Both the position numbers and the translations under genes were made by a program. Positions 9,004-15,405 of a stretch of 17,682 nucleotides of DNA are shown here, in pieces. Origin of the DNA: CAYPKW01 sp964411425. Its GTDB lineage: Bacteria > Pseudomonadota > Alphaproteobacteria > Dongiales > Dongiaceae. The notes under the pieces were generated by a model that was not told the origin of the DNA, did no database searches, and saw only the letters and a program-made list of their open reading frames with translations. Numbering within the stretch: position 1 is the stretch's first letter; the number at the start of each line of letters is the position of its first letter. The stretch is taken from positions 1 through 17,682 of the forward strand of contig CAYPKW010000051.1 of NCBI GenBank assembly GCA_964411425.1, read 5' to 3'.

Positions 9004-10517
9004 GGCGCCAGCCCCAGCCGTTTTGCCAGCCCAATGCGCTGCGGCTTGCCGGTCGCCCCCTTCGGCATCTCGTCGAGGAACACGATCTTGCGCGGCACTT
9101 TGAAGTCGGCAAGACGCCGCCGCAAGAACTCGCGCAGCTCGTGCTCCTCCGCCCGCGCCCCGGCGCCGAGCACGACGGCGGCCGCCACCTCCTCGCCCAG
9201 CTTGTCGTGCGGCAGCGCGAAGGCGACCGCCTCGCCGACGGCCGGGTGGTCGAGCAGCGCCTCCTCCACCTCGCGCGGCGACACCTTCTCGCCGCCGCGG
9301 TTGATCAGCTCCTTGAGCCGGCCGGTGATGGTGAGATAGCCCTCGGCGTCGAACACGCCCTCGTCGCCGGTGCGGAGCCACCCGGCGACGAACGCCGCCC
9401 GGTTGGCCGCCGGGTCGTTCTCGTAGCCGGATGTCACGCCGGCGCCGCGGATCGCTACCTCGCCCGGCTCACCCGGCGGTTGCGGCCGGCCGGAGGGGTC
9501 GAGCACGGCCACTTCCGGCCCGGCGGCGATGCCGACCGTGCCCGGCTTGCGCCGCATGGGGGGCAGCGGGTTGCTGGTCATCTGGTGCGCCGCCTCGGTC
9601 ATGCCGTAGGACTCGATCACGGGACAGCCGAAGGCGGCTTCGAGCCCGGCCATCACCTGCGGGGCAAGCGCGGCGGAGGACGAGCGGATCAGTCGCAGCC
9701 TCCGGATCGCGTCGCGGTTGCGCCGGCTGCGCGCCAGGATCGCCTGGTGCATGGTCGGCACCGCCGAGTACCAGGTGGCCCCGGATTCCTCGAGCCAACC
9801 ATGGAACTTGAGCGCGTTGAAGCCGGGCGTGCAGAACACGCTGCCGCCGGCCGCCAGCGAGGCGAGCAGGACCCCAACCAGCCCGTGGATGTGGAACAAG
9901 GGCATGACGTTGAGACAACGGTCCGCCTCGGTGAGCCGCAACGTCCGCGCGATGCCGGCGGCGGACGCGGCGAGGTTGCGCTGGGTGAGCGGCACGATCT
10001 TCGGCCGCGAGGTCGTGCCCGAGGTGTGCAGGACGAGCGCCACGTCATCGGCCGCGGGGCTGGCTCGCCGGCTCGCCGAGCCGCCGGCTGGGAACCTCAA
10101 TTGGAAGCGCCCCGCCGGCGCCTCGCGCCGCGGCACAAGCTCGATGACCGGAATAGCGCGCCGTGCGGCAACCCCCCGCACGGGCGACTCGGCCCCCGAT
10201 TCGACGAGCACGGCCTTGGCGTTGAGGTCGGCGAGGTAGAAGTCGAACTCCGCCTCGCGATAGGCGGGGTTGAGCGGCGCCGCCGCGGCTACCGCCACGA
10301 CGCCGAGGAAGGCCGCCGCCATCTCGGGGCCGTTCGGCAGCACGATCGCCACGCGGTCGGCGCGCCCGATGCCGAAGCCGTTGAGGGCGCCCGCCACCGC
10401 CGCGAGCTCGCTCTTGAGCGCGCCGTGGACGAGCGGGTCCCGCCCGGGGGCTGAGAGCGCGGTCGCCTCCGGACGGGCGCCGGCCAGGAGTTGAGCCACA
10501 TGGTCGGGATCGGCCAT
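9000..10517 (-). CDS. acyl-CoA synthetase, AMP-binding; oxalyl-CoA synthetase-like
   Basis: A 505-aa adenylate-forming ligase that should activate a carboxylate as acyl-AMP and then thioesterify it to CoA. Seen in order: the P-loop TSGTTSRPK (residues 165-173), the adenine-site YGMTEA (304-309), a TGDEG aspartate motif near 383, the hinge region GRLKELINRGGEK (399-411), and the catalytic C-terminal lysine K491 (TGKPQR). Several stretches closely recall the plant AAE3/yeast Pcs60 oxalate-CoA ligases: TSGTTSRPK instead of the usual TSGTTGxPK, GATWYSAVPTMHQAIL, and TEAAHQMTSNPLPP. Oxalate or another short diacid is therefore a reasonable substrate guess. No oxalyl-CoA decarboxylase or formyl-CoA transferase is in the window. 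Start: ATG at 10517 with AAGG upstream; a TTG 18 bp further up is possible. It is the first gene of a three-gene leftward operon. Confidence 0.88.
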   Translation of the reverse strand: MADPDHVAQLLAGARPEATALSAPGRDPLVHGALKSELAAVAGALNGFGIGRADRVAIVLPNGPEMAAAFLGVVAVAAAAPLNPAYREAEFDFYLADLNAKAVLVESGAESPVRGVAARRAIPVIELVPRREAPAGRFQLRFPAGGSASRRASPAADDVALVLHTSGTTSRPKIVPLTQRNLAASAAGIARTLRLTEADRCLNVMPLFHIHGLVGVLLASLAAGGSVFCTPGFNALKFHGWLEESGATWYSAVPTMHQAILARSRRNRDAIRRLRLIRSSSAALAPQVMAGLEAAFGCPVIESYGMTEAAHQMTSNPLPPMRRKPGTVGIAAGPEVAVLDPSGRPQPPGEPGEVAIRGAGVTSGYENDPAANRAAFVAGWLRTGDEGVFDAEGYLTITGRLKELINRGGEKVSPREVEEALLDHPAVGEAVAFALPHDKLGEEVAAAVVLGAGARAEEHELREFLRRRLADFKVPRKIVFLDEMPKGATGKPQRIGLAKRLGLAP

Positions 10518-10614
10518 CGGCGCCGACCTTAGCAACGCCGCGCCGGGAAAGTCGAATCGAAGGCCTCGACTAGTGGATCGACGCTAAAAGATGAATCCCG
10601 AGCCTTTTTTCATC

Positions 10615-10709
10615 GTCACCCCGGACGAGCGAAGCGAGATCCGGGGTCCATCTCGCCTGTGGCGCCATGGACCCCGGCTCGCGCGGCTATGCCGCTTGGC
10701 CGGGGTGAC
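10615..10709. repeat. paired-hairpin palindromic repeat
   Basis: A nested inverted repeat with the outer pair GTCACCCCGG (10615-10624) and CCGGGGTGAC (10700-10709), and the inner pair CCGGGGTCCAT (10641-10651) and ATGGACCCCGG (10667-10677). Each half also folds on itself: ACCCCGGA...TCCGGGGT on the left, and ACCCCGG...CCGGGGT with an inner CGGC/GCCG stem on the right. This gives two adjacent hairpins separated by about 15 nt. The form and base content match the dispersed intergenic palindromes (RPE/BIME-like) common in alphaproteobacterial genomes. Only one copy is in this window. A run of six T (10605-10610) lies just outside its left end. Confidence 0.75.
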
Positions 10710-10754
10710 AACCGAAAGACGTCGCACGGGGTATCATCTGTCAGGGTCGCACCA

Positions 10755-11153
10755 CTAGACCGCGAGATCGACCGAAGCCGCTGCGGGCACCGCCCGGCCA
10801 TAGGCGAGAGCGAGTTCGCGCCACGGCTCGATGTTGAGCCCGCTCGGCATGCGCTCCTGGGCGATGTGCTGGGCGAGGAACGCCGCGCTGGCGACGGCGA
10901 TGCCCGGCTCCGCCATGCCGGCCGGCACGGGCAGACGGCGCGCCGGGCGCGGATGCGCGAGGCGTCCATCCGAGCCGAGGCGCTCGTGCCGATCGGGAGC
11001 ACCGGCGCGTGCGCGCCGGTTCGGCGCCTCGTCCGCCTCGATCGCCTCGAACAGTCGCGCGGACATATCGATCGTTCGCGCGCGCAACGTCCCTTCAGCG
11101 GCGGTCGTCGGCGCTGCCGCAAGCAGGTTCGGCACGGTGAGCGCGCTACCCAT
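10755..11153 (-). CDS. small hypothetical protein
   Basis: A 132-aa protein that I do not recognise by name. It is Ala/Arg-rich with a likely disordered middle (residues about 43-75, many Arg and Pro) and a more ordered C-terminus (AAFLAQHIAQERMPSG...PWRELALAYGRA). That C-terminal pattern, FLAQ-hIAQE followed by an AYxxA tail, recalls short uncharacterised proteins common in alphaproteobacterial genomes, which argues that it is real. The ATG at 11153 was preferred over a TTG at 11216 because the extra N-terminus would be read from the AT-rich promoter-like stretch. The ribosome binding site is weak. The gene stands alone, divergent from the GGDEF/EAL gene. No transmembrane segment or motif of known function is seen. 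Confidence 0.5.
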   Translation of the reverse strand: MGSALTVPNLLAAAPTTAAEGTLRARTIDMSARLFEAIEADEAPNRRARAGAPDRHERLGSDGRLAHPRPARRLPVPAGMAEPGIAVASAAFLAQHIAQERMPSGLNIEPWRELALAYGRAVPAAASVDLAV

Positions 11154-11454
11154 GGCCCGACTAATATCCCATAAAAATTTAATCAATGTTACTCTAATTG
11201 CCGCGACCGACGCCAATTTTCGAGCGGCTGCGGAATCGCCGCTGACCGCAACGCGCCGTCGTTAACCTTAAGAGAATCGGCCCCCGGCGGCGCCACCGCT
11301 CCCCCGCGCGCGACGGCCGCGCGCGCCCGGTTCCAGGCGATCGGCGTTCAGCGGTTCTTAAGTTTCGACGCGTATTTTCTTAATGCTTCGGCCAACGGCC
11401 GCGCTCCGAGGGGTCGGGGGCGGCGTGCCGACGCGGCAGGCAGGAGCGCTGTGG
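11154..11454. promoter_or_regulatory. divergent intergenic region with AT-rich block and TTAA motifs
   Basis: About 300 bp between the small hypothetical gene and the GGDEF/EAL gene. It holds an AT-rich block (about 11160-11220), by far the most AT-rich stretch of the window. GTTAACCTTAAG lies at 11261-11272, and further TTAA sites lie at about 11378 and 11390. These are plausible promoter and regulator-binding sequences. TTAACC resembles a CtrA half-site, but I find no full TTAA-N7-TTAA pair. No gene is supported inside it. Confidence 0.35.
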
Positions 11455-13161
11455 ATGGGCGCCACGAGCCAGTTCATTCCGATGCCCGACGAGCTCGCCT
11501 GGCTGCGCCAAGCGATCGAGGGGGCCGGCGATGTCATCTACGACTGGGATCTCGGCACCGGGCAGGTGAGCTGGGCGGGACGCGTCGAGGAGTTCTTCGC
11601 CTCGTCCGGGGACCGAGGGTCGAACGCCGACGGCTTCGCCGAGAGGATCAACGCCGAAGACCTGCCGGCCCGCCGCAAGGCGCTCTCCGAGCATCTCGAC
11701 AAGGGCCTGCCTTACGACTGCGAGTATCGCGTGCGCGCGGCCGGCGGCGATTTCTGCTGGGTGCACGACCGCGGCTCCGTGCAGCGTCTGGCGGACGGCA
11801 GCGCCCATCGCCTGGTCGGCAGCCTCAGGATCGTCACCGGGCGCAAAGAGAGCGAGGCGCGGCTGGAACGGCTCGCCAGCGTCGACGATCTGACCGGGCA
11901 CTTCAACCTGCCGCTGCTGCGCGACACGCTCGAGCACGCCATCGCCTATAGCATCCGGTACGGCACGCCCGGCGCCTACATGGTGGTCGGGATCGACCGC
12001 CTGGCCTCGATCAACAACACCTACGGCTACGAGGCGGGCGATCAGGTACTGATCGGCATCGGCCGGCGCTTCGACCAATGCCTTAGGGAGAGCGACGTGG
12101 TGGGGCGCATCGGCGCCGACCGTTTCGGCATCGTGCTGAGTCAATGTTCGCCCGAACAGCTCGCGGTCGCCGCCGAGCGCGTCATGCACGCGGTGCGCAG
12201 CCAGCCGATCGAGGCCGCGCAAGGGCTGATCCACGTCACCGCGTCGATCGGCGGCATCGCCTTCCCGGGCCTGTCCAATACCGCCTACGAGGTGATGACC
12301 AAGGCGGAAACGGCCTTGCGGCAGGCGAAGCGCGAGGGCCGCGACTGCTTCGTCCCGTACCGGGCGGCCGAGCCGCGGGGCTCGCTCCACATCCGCGGCG
12401 CCGAGATCGCCACGCAGGTGCAGCGGGCCATGAAGGAGGGCCGCCTCGCGTTCGCCTTCCAGCCGGTGGTGCGCGCCGCCGACGAACGGCCCGAATTTTA
12501 CGAATGCCTGCTGCGCCTGCGCGAGGAGAACGGCGAGATACTGCCCGCCGCCGCCTTCGTGCCGGTCATCGAGCAGCTCGGTCTGGCGCGCGTCCTCGAC
12601 CGCCATGTGCTGCAACTCGCCATCGACGAGCTCTACGCCGATCCCGACGTCAAGCTCGCGGTCAACATCTCTGGGCTCACCGCCACCGACCGGTCCTGGC
12701 TGCGCATGCTCACCGCGCTGCTCAAGGGCCGGCCGGCGGTGGCCGGGCGGCTGATCGTGGAGATCACCGAGACGGCCGCGCTGCACGACATCGAGGAGAC
12801 GGCGCGCTTCGTCTCGGCGCTGCGCGATCTAGGCTGCCGCGTGGCGCTCGACGACTTCGGCGCCGGATTCACGTCGTTCCGCCATCTGCGCGCCCTCGTC
12901 ATCGACATCGTCAAGATCGACGGCTCCTTCGTGCGCAACCTGGCGACCAACGTGGACAACCAGCTCTTCATCCGCAACCTGCTCGGGCTTGCCGGCGCGT
13001 TCAATCTCACCGCCGTGGCCGAGTGCGTCGAGACGGCGGAGGAGGCGGCGTTCCTGGTGAACGAAGGGGTGCAGTTCCTGCAGGGTTACTACTTCGGGCG
13101 GCCCGTCCTCGAACGGCCATGGCGGCGGACGGCGGCGGCCAGCCTCAGGGCCGCGCAGTAG
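11455..13161 (+). CDS. PAS-GGDEF-EAL c-di-GMP signalling protein (degenerate GGDEF)
   Basis: A 568-aa cytosolic protein without transmembrane segments. Residues about 20-130 form a PAS domain of the PAS_3 type, ending in the GSLRIVTGRKESEARLERLA linker. The GGDEF domain follows (about 140-303), then the EAL domain (about 315-555). The GGDEF site reads GADRF (220-224), so the fourth-position glutamate is Arg and cyclase activity is doubtful. The EAL domain has the residues expected of an active phosphodiesterase: Q336, E350 (ECL in place of EAL), N404, E436, D466/D467 (LDDFGAGFTSF), K487, E523 and Q543. The likely role is hydrolysis of c-di-GMP under PAS control, with the GGDEF remnant perhaps regulatory. 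The ATG at 11455 has AGGAG 8 nt upstream; an in-frame ATG at 11383 lacks one. It ends 4 bp from the convergent phaR. Confidence 0.9.
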   Translation: MGATSQFIPMPDELAWLRQAIEGAGDVIYDWDLGTGQVSWAGRVEEFFASSGDRGSNADGFAERINAEDLPARRKALSEHLDKGLPYDCEYRVRAAGGDFCWVHDRGSVQRLADGSAHRLVGSLRIVTGRKESEARLERLASVDDLTGHFNLPLLRDTLEHAIAYSIRYGTPGAYMVVGIDRLASINNTYGYEAGDQVLIGIGRRFDQCLRESDVVGRIGADRFGIVLSQCSPEQLAVAAERVMHAVRSQPIEAAQGLIHVTASIGGIAFPGLSNTAYEVMTKAETALRQAKREGRDCFVPYRAAEPRGSLHIRGAEIATQVQRAMKEGRLAFAFQPVVRAADERPEFYECLLRLREENGEILPAAAFVPVIEQLGLARVLDRHVLQLAIDELYADPDVKLAVNISGLTATDRSWLRMLTALLKGRPAVAGRLIVEITETAALHDIEETARFVSALRDLGCRVALDDFGAGFTSFRHLRALVIDIVKIDGSFVRNLATNVDNQLFIRNLLGLAGAFNLTAVAECVETAEEAAFLVNEGVQFLQGYYFGRPVLERPWRRTAAASLRAAQ

Positions 13162-13165
13162 CGCG

Positions 13166-13789
13166 CTACTTCGGTTCCTCCGAGGCCCGGCGGGTCAGCC
13201 TCTCGATCTGGTGCTGCAACGAGTCGAGCTGCGCCTTGAGGGCGTCGAGCACCTCGCTGTCGACCGGCTTTTCGGGGCGTCTCGCGCCGGCCGGCTCGGC
13301 GCCGTCTTCGGCGGCCGGGGATTCGGGCGCGTGAAACGGATTGAACATCTTCATGGCCCGCTCGAAGAAGGCAACGTTCTGGCGGCCCATCTCCTCGAAG
13401 CGGCCGAACGGGAACATGCCACCCATCGCCTCCTGCATGTACTTGCGCATCTGCTCCTGGTTGCCGCTGAACAGCTCCATGGACTGATCGAGATAGCGCG
13501 GCAGCAGCACCTGCAGGCTGTCGCCGTAGAAGCTGATGAGCTGGCGCAGGAAGCCGATCGGCAGCAGGTTCTGCCCCTTGGCCTCCTCCTCGACGATGAT
13601 CTGGGTCAGCACCGAGCGGGTGATGTCGTCGCCGGTCTTGGCGTCTTGCACCGTGAACACCACCCCGTCCTTCACCATCTGGCAGAGATGGTCGAGGGTG
13701 ACGTAGCTGCTGCTCGCGGTGTTGTACAGCCGCCGATTGGCGTACTTCTTGATCGCGATCGGGGCCTTGGCGGTGCTCGGCTCGGCCAT
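13166..13789 (-). CDS. phaR: polyhydroxyalkanoate synthesis repressor PhaR
   Basis: A 207-aa regulator that in characterised relatives binds both DNA and PHB granules, repressing phasin and its own gene until polymer appears. The conserved N-terminal DNA-binding domain is clear: IKKYANRRLYNTASSSYVTL (residues 13-32), then VKDGVVFTVQDAKTGDDITR and VLTQIIVEEE. The PHB-accumulation region follows (LRQLISFYGDSLQ, residues 81-93). A Met/Phe-rich amphipathic region lies at about 113-152, then a variable Pro/Ala linker and a short C-terminal coiled coil (LDALKAQLDSLQHQIERL). The ATG at 13789 is directly before the conserved domain. It is divergent from the pha operon, with a palindrome between the two that is a natural candidate for its operator. 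Confidence 0.96.
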   Translation of the reverse strand: MAEPSTAKAPIAIKKYANRRLYNTASSSYVTLDHLCQMVKDGVVFTVQDAKTGDDITRSVLTQIIVEEEAKGQNLLPIGFLRQLISFYGDSLQVLLPRYLDQSMELFSGNQEQMRKYMQEAMGGMFPFGRFEEMGRQNVAFFERAMKMFNPFHAPESPAAEDGAEPAGARRPEKPVDSEVLDALKAQLDSLQHQIERLTRRASEEPK

Positions 13790-13820
13790 GGGGCGCGTCC
13801 CGCAGGCTCTCTGTCTACAG

Positions 13821-13837
13821 TGCTATGCAGCATAGCA
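13821..13837. promoter_or_regulatory. palindrome, candidate PhaR operator
   Basis: A perfect 8+1+8 palindrome, TGCTATGC-A-GCATAGCA, lies 31 bp upstream of the phaR start codon in the 140-bp gap between phaR and the divergent pha operon. PhaR proteins of Paracoccus and Rhodobacter bind TGC-rich sites with CTGC/GCAG-type symmetry, so the TGC...GCA ends fit. On the minus strand it includes TATGCT, a possible -10 for phaR, so binding there could block phaR transcription. Operator function is inference. Confidence 0.55.
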
Positions 13838-13916
13838 GATTGCGCGGCCCCCGGCGCCAGTCCTTTCGGCCCATGCCGCAGCGCGGCAGCCGGTGGCGCC
13901 GCGGTGCTTCGCGGCC

Positions 13917-13922
13917 TATAGT
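13917..13922 (+). promoter_or_regulatory. possible -10 element just before the pha operon
   Basis: TATAGT lies 7 bp before the ATG of the small first gene of the pha operon. No Shine-Dalgarno sequence is visible before that ATG (CCTATAGTTTGTCCC-ATG). If the hexamer is a real -10, transcription would begin at or next to the start codon and give a leaderless message. I see no good -35 hexamer at the expected distance, so the call is weak. Confidence 0.25.
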
Positions 13923-13929
13923 TTGTCCC

Positions 13930-14301
13930 ATGTCCGATCCCGGCGATCCTCCGGACCTTGAGAGCCTGGCGCGCCGTTATCTCGATCTCTGGCAGGATCA
14001 GGTGGCCGCGCTCGCCGAAGACGCCGATCTCGCCGAGCAGATCGGTCGGCTGCTTGCGTTGTTCGGGTCGGCGATGAAAACGGGCGCGACGACGGGGCAG
14101 GGGAAGGCGGGCGATGCGAGCACAACCGACGACCACCCGGCGGCTGGGGCCGCGGCCGCTGCCTTATCACCTGGCGATGGCGATGGGCGCGTGGCTCGGC
14201 TGGCGCGCCGGCTGGCCGATGTCGAGCGCCGGCTTGCCCGTCTCGAAGTGGGCAAGCCGCGCCCCCGCGCTCGCCGCGGCGCTCCGCAGCGTCGATCCTG
14301 A
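13930..14301 (+). CDS. small two-helix protein overlapping phaC, possible PhaE-like subunit
   Basis: A 123-aa protein opening the pha operon. Residues about 8-49 form a strongly helical segment (DLESLARRYLDLWQDQVAALAED...EQIGRLLALFGSAM). An Ala/Gly/Asp linker follows (about 50-86), then a second amphipathic helix (VARLARRLADVERRLARLE, 88-106) and a basic tail. The helix 1 pattern with LDLWQ and the coiled-coil second helix recall, in miniature, PhaE and other PHA-synthase partner proteins. PhaE is the obligate partner of class III PhaC, and haloarchaeal PhaE is also short. Its second half is encoded by the same DNA as the first ~62 codons of phaC, in another frame. The ATG at 13930 lacks a ribosome binding site. 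The name PhaE-like rests on context and architecture, not on clear sequence identity; a phasin-like granule protein is the alternative. Confidence 0.62.
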   Translation: MSDPGDPPDLESLARRYLDLWQDQVAALAEDADLAEQIGRLLALFGSAMKTGATTGQGKAGDASTTDDHPAAGAAAAALSPGDGDGRVARLARRLADVERRLARLEVGKPRPRARRGAPQRRS

Positions 14302-15334
14302 CGCCTTCGCTGCCGCCGTCGATGCCGAAGCGCGCCGTCGGCTGGACCGGCTCTCTGCCGGCATCGAGGGTTATCGCCGTCACGCCTACCGCCGCCATGT
14401 GCCGGAGCCACCCGTCGTCTGGCGCCAGGGCACGACCCGGCTCCTCGACTACCGGACGGGCGGAACCGGGCCTGCGCTCCTCGTCGTGCCTTCGCTCGTC
14501 AATCGCGCCTACATCCTCGACCTCACGGCCGAGACCAGCCTGTTGCGCTTCCTCGCGGCGCGGGGGCTGCAGCCTTTCCTGGTCGATTGGGGGGCGCCGG
14601 GTCCCGAAGAGCGCCGCTTCTCGCTCGACGACTACGTCGCCGGCCGTCTCGCAGGCGCGCTCGATGCCCTGAAGGCGGCGACGCCGGCGCCGCCGGTGGC
14701 GGTCGGCTATTGCATGGGCGGGCTGTTGACGGTGGCCCTCGCGCGCGACCGCCCCGATCTTGCCGGGCTCGTCTGCCTGGCGACGCCGTGGGACTTCCAT
14801 GCCGGGGCGCAGCACGGCAAGCAGGCGATGCAGGCGCTGGCGCGGGCGCTCGAGCCGGCCCTCGAGGCGTTGGGCGAGTTGCCGGTCGACGTCGTCCAGA
14901 TGCTGTTCGCCGCCCTCGACCCGTTCCTCGCGATCCGCAAGTTCATGGGGCTGGCCGACGTCGATCCGGACTCGGAACAGGCGCGCCGCTTCGTTGCGCT
15001 CGAGGACTGGGTCAACGACGGCGTCCCCTTGGCGGCGCCGGTGGCGCGCGAGTGCCTCACCGGCTGGTACGCCGACAATGCGCCCGGACGCGACGCTTGG
15101 CGCATCGCCGGGCGGCCGGTCGTCCCGGCCGCCCTCGATCTTCCGGCCCTGGTAGTGCTGCCCGAGCGCGACCGCATCGTCCCGCCACCCTCGGCCGCCG
15201 CCTTGGCTCGGCGCCTGCCGCGGGCCGCGGTGCTGCGTCCCTCCGCCGGCCACATCGGCATGATCGTCGGCCACGGCGCTGCCGAGCGCCTGTGGCGGCC
15301 GCTCGCCGACTGGATCACCGCGCTGGGCGCGTGA
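14114..15334 (+). CDS. phaC: PHA synthase, compact class III-like PhaC
   Basis: A 406-aa alpha/beta-hydrolase-fold PHA synthase that should polymerise 3-hydroxybutyryl-CoA. The synthase-type lipase box GYCMGG has its nucleophile Cys at 200. The triad is completed by D353 (LPERDRIVPP) and H380 (SAGHIGM). The Cys-Asp spacing of 153 equals that of the Allochromatium vinosum class III enzyme (C149/D302) as I recall it. Other class III-like stretches are VPSLVNRAYILDL, PFLVDWGAPGPEERRFSLDDYV and RFVALEDWVNDGVPL. The long N-terminal domain of class I enzymes is absent; instead there are about 110 residues beginning RRLGPRPLPYHL. The ATG at 14114 has AAGG 6 nt upstream. A second in-frame ATG at 14177 would remove the GPRPLP segment and still overlap the small upstream gene. 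phaA starts 71 bp downstream. Confidence 0.88.
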   Translation: MRAQPTTTRRLGPRPLPYHLAMAMGAWLGWRAGWPMSSAGLPVSKWASRAPALAAALRSVDPDAFAAAVDAEARRRLDRLSAGIEGYRRHAYRRHVPEPPVVWRQGTTRLLDYRTGGTGPALLVVPSLVNRAYILDLTAETSLLRFLAARGLQPFLVDWGAPGPEERRFSLDDYVAGRLAGALDALKAATPAPPVAVGYCMGGLLTVALARDRPDLAGLVCLATPWDFHAGAQHGKQAMQALARALEPALEALGELPVDVVQMLFAALDPFLAIRKFMGLADVDPDSEQARRFVALEDWVNDGVPLAAPVARECLTGWYADNAPGRDAWRIAGRPVVPAALDLPALVVLPERDRIVPPPSAAALARRLPRAAVLRPSAGHIGMIVGHGAAERLWRPLADWITALGA

Positions 15335-15405
15335 CGCTGCCGCCCCGCCGGGATATGCTCTATCGTGCTGGACCGCGCGGCGGAGCCGCTGAGAGGGAGT
15401 CAACC

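Noticed and set aside
10659..11174. Plus-strand open frame opposite the small hypothetical gene
   Set aside because: It begins inside the palindromic repeat and has no ribosome binding site. The minus-strand reading has the more protein-like C-terminus.
11383..11454. Upstream in-frame ATG (11383) as start of the GGDEF/EAL gene
   Set aside because: It lacks a ribosome binding site and adds a Gly/Arg-rich stretch without domain character, while ATG 11455 has AGGAG at ideal spacing.
13825..13929. Upstream in-frame ATG (13825) for the small pha-operon gene
   Set aside because: It would start inside the palindrome and add a basic, unstructured N-terminus. The conserved-looking protein begins at 13930.
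13916..15403. 495-codon minus-strand frame opposite phaC
   Set aside because: Arg/Gly/Gln-rich translation without family features; phaC on the plus strand has its full catalytic triad.
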